Shown here piece by piece: positions 1-7,591 of a stretch of 26,429 nt of DNA. The stretch spans positions 1 to 26,429 of the forward strand of contig CAYYAQ010000068.1 in the NCBI GenBank assembly GCA_964469555.1, given 5' to 3'. The position numbers and the translations under genes were made by a program. A model generated the notes under the pieces. The model worked only from the letters and a program-made list of their open reading frames with translations. It was not told where the DNA came from and ran no database searches. Positions within the stretch are counted from its first letter, which is position 1. Each line of letters opens with the position of its first letter. Source of the stretch: CAYYAQ01 sp964469555. GTDB lineage: Bacteria > Planctomycetota > UBA1135 > UBA2386.

Positions 1-428
1 CCGAAACCCCGAACCATCCGACGACGACCGGCAGCGGTCATGGGATACCTCCCCGGATAAGAGTCGTCCGTGTGCTTCTTCACCAGCGCGTCGAAGTCAG
101 CTCCGTTCTGAATCTCGCTGAAGAGCTGCGCGGCCAACGCTTCAGCCTCGTCGCGTGTACGCGTGACCGGCTTGCCAGACACCGACCCCTTGAAACCGAT
201 CAGGATGTGTTGCACGACGACTCGCGACGCCGTGTGTTCTGTCCTGCCCTCGAGCTCCGTGATCCCGGCACGGAGATTCGCGATCGCGTCGCCATCGGTT
301 GCCCCGGTCGAGCCGCCGGGTTCCGTTGTCCCGCTCTTGTTCGAGTCGCTGGAGTCCAAGTCCTCCTGTGCACAGGAGGACGCGATCGCGGCGATGAACG
401 CCACTGCCAATAAGTGTCTGTGCCTCAT
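1..428 (-). CDS. PpiC-type peptidyl-prolyl isomerase lipoprotein (partial, C-terminus off left edge)
   Basis: The first 142 residues are present; the frame is still open at base 3, so the C-terminal part lies outside the window. The N-terminus is a lipoprotein signal: basic start MRHRH, hydrophobic stretch, and lipobox IASSC with Cys19. An acidic, Ser/Gly/Thr-rich linker follows, as is usual for tethered lipoproteins. From about residue 70 the sequence matches the rotamase (parvulin/PpiC) domain: VVVQHILIGFKG, then a TRDEAEALAAQL helix, then DFDALVKKHTDDSYPGRY. Parvulins catalyse cis-trans isomerisation of X-Pro bonds and help extracytoplasmic proteins fold. The gene lies 56 bases downstream of the gamma-glutamyltranspeptidase on the same strand, so the two may be co-transcribed, but it also has its own possible -10 element. 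The family call is secure; the number of rotamase domains cannot be known from this piece. Confidence 0.85.
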   Translation of the reverse strand, partial: MRHRHLLAVAFIAAIASSCAQEDLDSSDSNKSGTTEPGGSTGATDGDAIANLRAGITELEGRTEHTASRVVVQHILIGFKGSVSGKPVTRTRDEAEALAAQLFSEIQNGADFDALVKKHTDDSYPGRYPMTAAGRRRMVRGF

Positions 429-435
429 GTTGACG

Positions 436-441
436 AGCATA
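436..441 (-). promoter_or_regulatory. Possible extended -10 (TGGTATGCT) just before the PpiC lipoprotein gene
   Basis: On the minus strand TATGCT, preceded by TGG (extended -10 form), ends 7 bases before the ATG at 428. A transcript starting there would have almost no leader. No good -35 hexamer is visible 17 bases upstream. The call rests on motif and position only. Confidence 0.35.
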
Positions 442-484
442 CCAGCGCAATGACCGGCGTCGAGCGTGGGATGATCCCAACCGG

Positions 485-2158
485 TCAGCGCACCCCAGCC
501 GCCCCGCCCCAGCGGCTGTCCGCCGCGCCGTGGAACTCACCGCCGACCACGAGGATGGAGTTCGCATCACCCTGACCGCGGCTCGCCTGGATGTCGTGGC
601 CCATATCCCGGAGGCGCTTCACTGTCGTGGCGTACTTCTTGTCTCTCGCGCCGCCAAAACGCACTCGCTCCGGAAACCACTCGTGGTCCATGCGCGGCGC
701 GTCAATCGCGTCACGGATGGTCATCCCGAAGTCCAACACGTTGACCGTGACACAAAAGACGGTGTTGATGATCGTCCGCCCGCCCGGACTGCCAGTGACC
801 AGGAACGGCTTGCCGCCCTTCGTCACGATCGTCGGCGTCATCGAACTCAACATGCGTTTCTCGGGCGCTATCTGGTTCGGTTTCGTCCCGATCGTACCAC
901 GGCGGTTCGTGACGCCGGGGCGCGCGTTAAAATCCCCCATCTCATTGTTGAGCAAGAAGCCCGCTCCGGTGACCACCACGCCTGATCCATACCCCGCTTC
1001 CAGGGTATAGGTGTTCGACACGGCCATCCCGGACTTGTCGATCACCGAAAAGTGCGTGGTCTCCGGGCTCTCGTTCGACTGGGTGATCCGAGGTCCGAGC
1101 GTTGCACTCCTGGTCGCCTGCCCTTCGTCGATGGTCGACGCCAGTTTCTTGGCGAACTTCTTGGTCGTCAGACTCTCGGGTATATCCACGAAGTCCGAGT
1201 CGCCGAGGTGTTGCGCACGCTGGGCGTAGGCCCGCCGCATCGCTTCGATCATCAGGTGGTTCGTCGCGACTGACCATCGACCCCTCGACTTGATGTCGAA
1301 GCTCTCGAGGATCTGCAGTTGCTGCGCGAGCGTGATCCCGCCGGAACTCGGAGGCGGGCTGCTGAAGACTACGTAATCCCGGTACGTGAACCGGATCGGC
1401 ACGCGGACCCGCGCTCGATAGCGCGTCAGATCTGCCTGCGCGACGTAACCGCCCCCGCGCTTCATCTCCGCGACGAGCAGGTCGGCGGTCTTTCCCTTGT
1501 AGAAGCCGACAGCGCCGTGCTCGGCAATGCGACTCAATGTCGCGCCCAGATCCGCGAGCACGATCTTGTCGCCCTGCTTCCAGGGTGTGCCGCCTGGTTT
1601 GCCATAGACCCGCTTGAATTCCGCGTTGCGCGAACTGCGCAAGCTGCGATCCAGCGAACGCGCCAGCCCACCGCCCATCTCGAACCCCTTCGTCGCCAAG
1701 CGGACCGCGGGCGCCACGACATCCGCCCAATCGAGCAGGCCGTAGAGCTCGTGGGCGAGCGAGAGACCACGAACGGTACCGGGCACACCGACGTAGCGGT
1801 GGTTCTTGCGGCTACCGCCCTTCTCGAACATGTCGAGCGTCGACGCGAGCGGTGCCTTCTCGCGGTAGTCGATGAACATCGGCGGGCTCCCGTCGCTCGG
1901 ATGCACGAGCATGAATCCGCCGCCACCAATGTTCCCGGCTGCCGGATGCGTCACCGCCATCGCGAACGCCGTGGCAACAGCGGCGTCGACAGCATTGCCT
2001 CCCTGCGCGAGGATCGAAGCACCGATATCCGACGCGTGTGTCGAGGACGAGACGACCATGCCCTTCCGGCTGACAGCATCGCGCCGATCCTGTGCAACCG
2101 ACGCGCTGACGAGGATTGATGCTACGAGCGCGAAACCGAGTCGGCGAGAGTCGAGCAT
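485..2158 (-). CDS. ggt: Gamma-glutamyltranspeptidase (exported)
   Basis: The product is 557 aa, the usual length for bacterial GGT. It hydrolyses or transfers the gamma-glutamyl group of glutathione and related amides in the periplasm. Start ATG 2158 is chosen because AAGGAG lies 7 bases upstream and because it opens a Sec signal peptide ending in SVA before QDRR. The precursor is expected to self-cleave before the nucleophile Thr367 in SPETTHFSV, giving large and small subunits. Other family motifs are visible: the GGNAVDAAVA region near residue 53, PPPSSGG at 268-274, YTLEAGYGSG at 384-393, LLNNEMGDF at 402-410, LSSMTPT at 437-443 and TGSPGG at 455-460. All key motifs look intact. The frame stays open upstream into antisense of icmF, but that part is not coding. 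The gene is divergent from icmF and upstream of the PpiC lipoprotein gene. Confidence 0.95.
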   Translation of the reverse strand: MLDSRRLGFALVASILVSASVAQDRRDAVSRKGMVVSSSTHASDIGASILAQGGNAVDAAVATAFAMAVTHPAAGNIGGGGFMLVHPSDGSPPMFIDYREKAPLASTLDMFEKGGSRKNHRYVGVPGTVRGLSLAHELYGLLDWADVVAPAVRLATKGFEMGGGLARSLDRSLRSSRNAEFKRVYGKPGGTPWKQGDKIVLADLGATLSRIAEHGAVGFYKGKTADLLVAEMKRGGGYVAQADLTRYRARVRVPIRFTYRDYVVFSSPPPSSGGITLAQQLQILESFDIKSRGRWSVATNHLMIEAMRRAYAQRAQHLGDSDFVDIPESLTTKKFAKKLASTIDEGQATRSATLGPRITQSNESPETTHFSVIDKSGMAVSNTYTLEAGYGSGVVVTGAGFLLNNEMGDFNARPGVTNRRGTIGTKPNQIAPEKRMLSSMTPTIVTKGGKPFLVTGSPGGRTIINTVFCVTVNVLDFGMTIRDAIDAPRMDHEWFPERVRFGGARDKKYATTVKRLRDMGHDIQASRGQGDANSILVVGGEFHGAADSRWGGAAGVR

Positions 2159-2165
2159 GGTTGAT

Positions 2166-2171
2166 CTCCTT
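2166..2171 (-). promoter_or_regulatory. Shine-Dalgarno site of ggt
   Basis: The plus-strand bases CTCCTT read AAGGAG on the minus strand, with 7 bases to the ATG at 2158. This is the clearest ribosome-binding site in the window and fixes the ggt start against longer alternatives. Confidence 0.8.
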
Positions 2172-2341
2172 GGCAGAATGAGTCCGCGGACCAGGATAGC
2201 AACTAGCGACAAGAACCGACCCCGGATGTCGGTCTTCCACATCGCACAACAGGAGAACGCCCAAAAGCGGGCGACAGGCTCGTAGAAACCGCCGTTCTCC
2301 GAGACTCCTGAGCGCGCGAGGTCGATCGGCCTCCCGGGGGC

Positions 2342-2347
2342 TATACT
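2342..2347 (+). promoter_or_regulatory. Possible -10 hexamer (TATACT) of icmF
   Basis: TATACT ends 12 bases before the icmF ATG at 2360. Transcription starting about 7 bases downstream would leave a leader of only about 6 bases, and no Shine-Dalgarno sequence is seen before the ATG. The -35 position holds no consensus hexamer. The ggt-icmF intergenic region (2159-2359) carries both divergent promoters; I found no cobalamin riboswitch in it. Confidence 0.4.
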
Positions 2348-2359
2348 CTCGCCCCCATC

Positions 2360-5300
2360 ATGAGCCCCAGACTCGACACCGACACCGCCCGGGAACCGAC
2401 GCCGGGCGACGAATTTGGCACCGAGAACAAGGTGCGACTCGTCACCGCCACGTCCCTCTTCGACGGCCACGACGCGGCCATCAACATCATGCGGCGGATC
2501 GCCCAAGCGCACGGCGCGGAGGTGATCCACCTCGGTCACAACCGATCCGCAGCGGAGATCGTCGATGCGGCGATCCAGGAGGACGCCCAGGGCATCGCAT
2601 TGACGTCGTACCAGGGCGGGCACAACGAGTTCTTCCGCTACATGTTCGACCTGCTGGAAGAACGCGGGTGCGGTCACGTCAAGATCTTCGGCGGCGGCGG
2701 CGGCGTGATCCTGCCCGAAGAGATCGAAGAACTGCACGCATACGGCATCGCCCGGATCTACTCCCCGGACGACGGTCGCGAGTTGGGTCTCGAGGGAATG
2801 ATCCAGGACATGCTGCGGCAGTGCGACTTCCCCGTCGCAGGTAAGGTCGACGTCGCCCAGCTGTCGACGAAGTCCCACCACACGATCGCCCGCGCCATCT
2901 CCATCGCCGAGTCCGATGTGAGCCAGATCCACGCGATGCTCGACGACACGCCAAAGACGGCACCGGTTCTGGGCGTGACCGGCACCGGCGGTGCCGGCAA
3001 GTCCTCGTTGATCGACGAGCTCGTACGGCGTTTCCTCACGGACTTCGACGACAAGACCCTCGCGATCCTGTCCGTCGATCCGTCACGTCGCAAGACCGGC
3101 GGCGCGCTTCTCGGGGACCGGATCCGGATGAACGCGATCCACGACGAGCGGGTCTACATGCGCTCGCTCGCGACCCGCGCGGCCAACGTCGCGCTCGCCG
3201 GTTGCGTGTCGGAGGCGTTGCTCGTCCTTCAGAAGGCCGGATTCGATCTCGTGATCCTCGAGTCGTCCGGCATCGGCCAGTCCGACACCGAGATCACTGA
3301 GCACGCCGACGTCGCGATGTACGTCATGACGCCGGAGTACGGCGCGGCGACCCAGCTCGAAAAGATCGACATGTTGGACTACGCCGACATCGTCGCGCTG
3401 AACAAGTTCGACCGCCGCGGCGCGCTCGATGCGCTGCGCGACGTGAAGAAGCAGTACCAGCGCAACACGAAGAACTTCGACATGCCGTACGAAGAGATGC
3501 CCGTCTACGGGACGATGGCATCGCAGTTCAACGACCCCGGCACGAACGCGCTCTACAAGGCACTGCTGGAGCGCATCCAGAAGAAGATCGGCGCCGATCT
3601 CGTCTCCACGATGGAAGTTCCGGAGTCGTTGCCCGAGAAGCGAAACATCATCCCGCCCAAGCGCATCCGCTACCTCGCCGAGATCGCAGACAACAATCGC
3701 GGCTACGACAAGTGGGCGGAGGAGCAGGTTGCGATCGCCCGCAGGATGGAGCACCTCGCCGGCGCGCAGGTGCTGTTGAAGAGTAGCGGTGCGAGTGCGG
3801 GTGCCGTCGATGCGTTGACCGAAGCGTTTGCGAAGGAACAGACGAAGCTCGACGGCAAATGCAAGTCAGCGCTCGATGGCTGGGACGCGCTCGTCGAGAG
3901 TTACCGCTCAGAACATCACGTGTTCTCGGTGCGCGGCAAGGATATCCAGGTCAAGCAGTTCACGAAGTCGCTCTCGGGTCTCGACATCCCAAAGGTGTCC
4001 CTGCCGAGATTCACGGCGTGGGGCGAGCGATTGCGATGGCTACTGACCGAGAACGTCCCGGGCGCATTCCCGTTCGCAGCCGGCGTGTTCCCGTTCAAGC
4101 GCACGGGAGAAGATCCGACCCGCATGTTCGCCGGCGAAGGCGGGCCCGAGCGGACGAACACTCGTTTTCACTACGTCGCCGCCGAACAACCGGCAAAACG
4201 ACTGTCGACCGCGTTCGACTCGGTGACTCTCTACGGCGAGGACCCGGATCACCGACGCGACATCTACGGCAAGATCGGCAACGCAGGCGTCGCGATCTGC
4301 ACCGTCGACGACACAAAGAAGCTGTATTCGGGATTCGACCTCTGCGATCCGAAGACGTCGGTGTCCATGACCATCAACGGCCCCGCGCCGATGGTGCTCG
4401 CGTTCTTCATGAACGCGGCGATCGATCAACAGTGCGAGAAATACATCCGCGAGAACGGTCTCGCAGACGAGGTCACCGCCAAGATCAAGGCGCGGTTCGA
4501 TACACACCAAGTGGAGCTGCCCCGCTACGACCGTGACCTCCCGCCGACCAACGCTGGGCTCGGTCTCATGCTTCTCGGCATCAGCGGAGACCGCGTCCTG
4601 CCCGAGGACGTCTACGCCGACTGCAAGGAACGCGCCTTGACATCCGTGCGCGGCACGGTGCAGGCAGACATCCTCAAGGAAGATCAAGCGCAGAACACGT
4701 GCATCTTCTCGACGGAATTCGCGCTCCGGATGATGGGCGACATCCAGGAGTACTTCACCGATCACAAGGTTCGCAACTTCTACTCGGTCTCGATCTCCGG
4801 ATACCACATCGCGGAAGCCGGCGCCAACCCGATCACGCAGCTCGCGCTGACGCTGTCGAACGGGTTCACCTACGTCGAGTACTACCTGTCCCGCGGCCTC
4901 AACATCGATGAGTTCGCGCCCAACCTCTCGTTCTTCTTCAGCAACGGAATGGACCCCGAGTACTCCGTGATCGGTCGCGTCTCCCGCCGCATCGGGGCCA
5001 AGGCGATCAAGCTGAAGTACGGTGGCGCCGAGCGAGCGCAGAAGCTCAAGTACCACATCCAGACATCGGGACGTTCACTCCACGCGCAGGAGATCTCGTT
5101 CAACGACATCCGAACCACGCTTCAGGCCCTCTACGCGATCTACGACAACTGCCAGAGCCTGCACACGAACGCCTACGACGAAGCGATCACGACACCGACC
5201 GAGGAGTCGGTGCGCCGGGCGATGGCGATCCAGCTGATCATCAACCGCGAACTCGGCCTGGCGAAGAACGAGAACCCACTTCAGGGAGCGTTCATCATCG

Positions 5301-5749
5301 AAGAACTCACGGACCTCGTCGAAGAAGCGGTCTACGCCGAGTTCGACCGCATTTCCGAGCGCGGGGGCGTGCTCGGGGCGATGGAGACGATGTACCAGCG
5401 CGGCAAGATCCAGGAGGAGTCCATCTACTACGAGATCCTCAAGAACAGCGGCGAACTGCCGATCATCGGCGTCAACACGTTCCTCGGCAAGGACGGCTCG
5501 CCTACAGGCAAGCCCAAGGACGTCATGCGATCGACGGAGGAAGAAAAGCGCTTCCAGATCCACGCGCTCGAGGGGTTCTGGAAGGTGAACGAAGACCGCT
5601 GTCCGCCCGCACTCGAACACCTCCGCAACGCAGCACTCGCAGGGGAGAATATCTTCGCGTCGCTGATGGAAGCCGTGAAGAGTTGCTCGCTGGGCCAGAT
5701 CTCAAAGACGTTGTACGAAGTCGGCGGGCAGTACCGCCGCAACATGTAG
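2360..5749 (+). CDS. icmF: Fused isobutyryl-CoA mutase IcmF (B12 domain, G-protein chaperone, mutase)
   Basis: The product is 1129 aa. IcmF interconverts isobutyryl-CoA and n-butyryl-CoA with adenosylcobalamin and carries its own GTPase chaperone. Domains in order: B12-binding at about 25-155 with the ligand motif D35-G36-H37 and a glycine-rich GGGGG loop at 111-115; a MeaB-like GTPase at about 200-440 with P-loop GTGGAGKS at 208-215, SVDPSRRKTGG at 238-248, ESSGIGQSD at 301-309 and NKFD at 348-351; a linker; then the TIM-barrel mutase from about 545. Specificity residues are visible: F590 in TRMFAGEG and Q778 in AQNTCIFS, matching Phe598 and Gln742 of the Cupriavidus enzyme and differing from the Tyr/Arg of methylmalonyl-CoA mutase. 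By my recollection of that enzyme, about 44 extra residues lie between these two positions here (roughly 700-760). It is the first gene of a run with a cyclophilin and a BNR protein. Confidence 0.96.
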   Translation: MSPRLDTDTAREPTPGDEFGTENKVRLVTATSLFDGHDAAINIMRRIAQAHGAEVIHLGHNRSAAEIVDAAIQEDAQGIALTSYQGGHNEFFRYMFDLLEERGCGHVKIFGGGGGVILPEEIEELHAYGIARIYSPDDGRELGLEGMIQDMLRQCDFPVAGKVDVAQLSTKSHHTIARAISIAESDVSQIHAMLDDTPKTAPVLGVTGTGGAGKSSLIDELVRRFLTDFDDKTLAILSVDPSRRKTGGALLGDRIRMNAIHDERVYMRSLATRAANVALAGCVSEALLVLQKAGFDLVILESSGIGQSDTEITEHADVAMYVMTPEYGAATQLEKIDMLDYADIVALNKFDRRGALDALRDVKKQYQRNTKNFDMPYEEMPVYGTMASQFNDPGTNALYKALLERIQKKIGADLVSTMEVPESLPEKRNIIPPKRIRYLAEIADNNRGYDKWAEEQVAIARRMEHLAGAQVLLKSSGASAGAVDALTEAFAKEQTKLDGKCKSALDGWDALVESYRSEHHVFSVRGKDIQVKQFTKSLSGLDIPKVSLPRFTAWGERLRWLLTENVPGAFPFAAGVFPFKRTGEDPTRMFAGEGGPERTNTRFHYVAAEQPAKRLSTAFDSVTLYGEDPDHRRDIYGKIGNAGVAICTVDDTKKLYSGFDLCDPKTSVSMTINGPAPMVLAFFMNAAIDQQCEKYIRENGLADEVTAKIKARFDTHQVELPRYDRDLPPTNAGLGLMLLGISGDRVLPEDVYADCKERALTSVRGTVQADILKEDQAQNTCIFSTEFALRMMGDIQEYFTDHKVRNFYSVSISGYHIAEAGANPITQLALTLSNGFTYVEYYLSRGLNIDEFAPNLSFFFSNGMDPEYSVIGRVSRRIGAKAIKLKYGGAERAQKLKYHIQTSGRSLHAQEISFNDIRTTLQALYAIYDNCQSLHTNAYDEAITTPTEESVRRAMAIQLIINRELGLAKNENPLQGAFIIEELTDLVEEAVYAEFDRISERGGVLGAMETMYQRGKIQEESIYYEILKNSGELPIIGVNTFLGKDGSPTGKPKDVMRSTEEEKRFQIHALEGFWKVNEDRCPPALEHLRNAALAGENIFASLMEAVKSCSLGQISKTLYEVGGQYRRNM

Positions 5750-5757
5750 ACCCATCG

Positions 5758-6354
5758 ATGCGAAACCACCTCCCTACTGCTTTCCTCGCTAGTCTAATCC
5801 TGTCCGCCTGCTCCTCTACGGTGAGCATGCCCGACAAGACACCAGCGGTCTTCAAGGTCAGGTTCACGATGACCTGTGGCGACTGCGTCGTCGAGTGCCA
5901 CCGCGACTGGGCGCCGAAGGGCGCGGACCGGTTCTACGAGATGTTGAAGGCGGACTTCTTCAAGGACATCGGATTCTTCCGCGTCAAGGATGGCTTCATG
6001 GCCCAATTCGGCATCCACGGTGATCCAGACCTGTCTGACGAGTGGAGTGGCAAGGTGATCCTGGATGATCCCGTCACGCAATCCAACACACGCGGCATGA
6101 TCAGTTTCGCGACACGCGGCCCGAACACGCGGACGACCCAGATGTTCATCAACTTCGGAGACAACTCGCGCCTGGACAAGTCGGGGTTCTCACCGTTCGC
6201 AAAGGTCATCGAAGGCATCGAGAACGTCGACAAGATCTACCAGGTCGGCCTGAATCTTCCGCAAGCCCAAATCCAGGCGCTTGGGAACGCCTTCCTGAAG
6301 AACTACCCCAGCCTCGACTACATCAAGAGTGCGACCTACTTGGGCACCGAGTAG
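5758..6354 (+). CDS. Cyclophilin-type peptidyl-prolyl isomerase lipoprotein
   Basis: The product is 198 aa. Start ATG 5758, 8 bases after icmF stops, opens a short lipoprotein signal with lipobox ILSAC (Cys18). The cyclophilin fold is recognisable: PKGADRFYEMLKADFF, FFRVKDGFMAQFG (the catalytic-loop region F-R-x-x-x-G-F-M-x-Q-F-G), GMISFATRGPNTRTTQMFIN, and SPFAKVIEGIENVDKIY. It should act on X-Pro bonds in exported proteins. Because it is membrane-anchored outside the cytoplasm it is unlikely to fold IcmF, despite the tight spacing. A pair of Cys residues in CGDCVVEC near residue 41 is unusual at the start of the domain. This is a second exported prolyl isomerase in the window, of a different superfamily from the PpiC lipoprotein at 1-428. 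Confidence 0.88.
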   Translation: MRNHLPTAFLASLILSACSSTVSMPDKTPAVFKVRFTMTCGDCVVECHRDWAPKGADRFYEMLKADFFKDIGFFRVKDGFMAQFGIHGDPDLSDEWSGKVILDDPVTQSNTRGMISFATRGPNTRTTQMFINFGDNSRLDKSGFSPFAKVIEGIENVDKIYQVGLNLPQAQIQALGNAFLKNYPSLDYIKSATYLGTE

Positions 6355-6382
6355 TCACTCCTACACGCAAGCCGCGTTCCGA

Positions 6383-7567
6383 ATGAACCGTCGCGACTTC
6401 CTCCGCCTCAGCACCCTTGCCGCCGTAGCCGGCTCTTGCTCGACGCCACGAGCCGACCGCCGACCAATCTCGTCCATCGAGACACAAGTGCTGTGGAACG
6501 GGCGAGGCGGGGATCCGATCTGGTTCCATCCACGACCGTGCCTGGTCCCCGGCGGAGTCCTGATGACGATGCAGTCCATCTCCGGATCGGACTACTTCGG
6601 CCACGTGCACTGGACCCGGACGGACGACAATGGACAGACGTGGACGGATCCCGAGCGCATCGCGGCACTCGGTCGCCACGACGTCGGCGGCGGCTACAGC
6701 GAGGGAGTGTGCGACGTCGTGCCCCAGTTTCATTCGAAGACCGGAGTCGTTCTCGCGATCGGCCACAACGTGTACTACTCCAAGGGCCGGCTCGCGCGAC
6801 CCCAGCGCGAGCGCTTCCCCGTCTTCGTCGTAGGCAACACCAAGGGCCGGTGGTCGAAGCGCAAGCAACTGCAATGGGACCACGCGGACGCGGACCGCAT
6901 CTACACCTGCGGTTGCGCCGAGCGACTGATCCTCGACAACGGCGACATCCTGATCCCGATCTCATTCGGTGGCAAGAGTCACGAGGACCGTGCCGTGACG
7001 TCCATGCGTTGTTCGTTCGACGGCGAGGATCTTCGCGTGCTCGAGATCGGTAACAAGCTGCGCCTACCGGTGCGGCGAGGCCTCCTCGAACCGAGCCTGA
7101 CGCTCTTCGACGGCTCCTTCCATATGACCATTCGCGCCGAAGATGGGCGTGGGTACAGCTCGACATCACGCGATGGTCTCACGTGGTCACCGATCCGACC
7201 GTGGCGATTCGACGATGGCGAAATGCTCGTGATGTCGACAACCCAGCAGCACTGGTTGGCGACGGACGCCGGTCTCTTCCTGGTCTACACGCGCAAGGAC
7301 GCGACGAACGGGAAGGTGATGCGATACCGCGCGCCGATCTACATCGCCGCCGTCGACCCGACGTCGATGTCACTGATCCGATCGACTGAGCGCGTCGTGT
7401 TCGCCCTGCAGGGTGATCCAAAGAACGCGCCCAAGGACGTGGCTCGGATGGGCAACTTCCACACGCTCCCGATCACGAAAGACGAGTCGTGGGTCACCGT
7501 CGGTGAGGCCCGACCGACCGACCGGTGGCAGGGCGATCTCCTACTCGCCCGCGTCCGCTGGGACTAA
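6383..7567 (+). CDS. Tat-exported BNR/sialidase-like beta-propeller protein
   Basis: The product is 394 aa. Start ATG 6383 is preferred because it opens a twin-arginine signal (NRRDFLRLS, residues 2-10) followed by a hydrophobic stretch and a lipobox-like AGSC at 16-19; the earlier in-frame ATG at 6329 overlaps the cyclophilin gene. Two Asp-box (BNR) motifs are visible: RTDDNGQTW near 79-87 and STSRDGLTW near 257-265. Such repeats mark sialidase-type propellers that cleave or bind sugars, and planctomycetes have many of them. The catalytic Arg triad and Tyr/Glu of true sialidases cannot be assigned by eye, so substrate and activity are unknown. It lies 28 bases after the cyclophilin gene on the same strand, and its end faces the end of the TPR protein gene 24 bases away. 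Confidence 0.75.
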   Translation: MNRRDFLRLSTLAAVAGSCSTPRADRRPISSIETQVLWNGRGGDPIWFHPRPCLVPGGVLMTMQSISGSDYFGHVHWTRTDDNGQTWTDPERIAALGRHDVGGGYSEGVCDVVPQFHSKTGVVLAIGHNVYYSKGRLARPQRERFPVFVVGNTKGRWSKRKQLQWDHADADRIYTCGCAERLILDNGDILIPISFGGKSHEDRAVTSMRCSFDGEDLRVLEIGNKLRLPVRRGLLEPSLTLFDGSFHMTIRAEDGRGYSSTSRDGLTWSPIRPWRFDDGEMLVMSTTQQHWLATDAGLFLVYTRKDATNGKVMRYRAPIYIAAVDPTSMSLIRSTERVVFALQGDPKNAPKDVARMGNFHTLPITKDESWVTVGEARPTDRWQGDLLLARVRWD

Positions 7568-7591
7568 ACGCGTTACGTTGGGTGGCGTGCG

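Noticed and set aside
142..570. Minus-strand frame crossing the ggt end and the PpiC lipoprotein start
   Set aside because: Low-complexity Arg/Ser-rich sequence in the wrong frame; the lipoprotein frame 1-428 has signal, lipobox and rotamase motifs.
2159..2932. N-terminal extension of ggt into the icmF region
   Set aside because: It is antisense to the conserved B12 domain of icmF; ATG 2158 has an ideal ribosome-binding site and a signal peptide.
4040..5056. 338-residue antisense frame inside icmF, and similar ones at 11518-12666, 23941-25296 and 24687-25823
   Set aside because: They mirror or shift well-recognised genes, have shadow composition and no recognisable domain.
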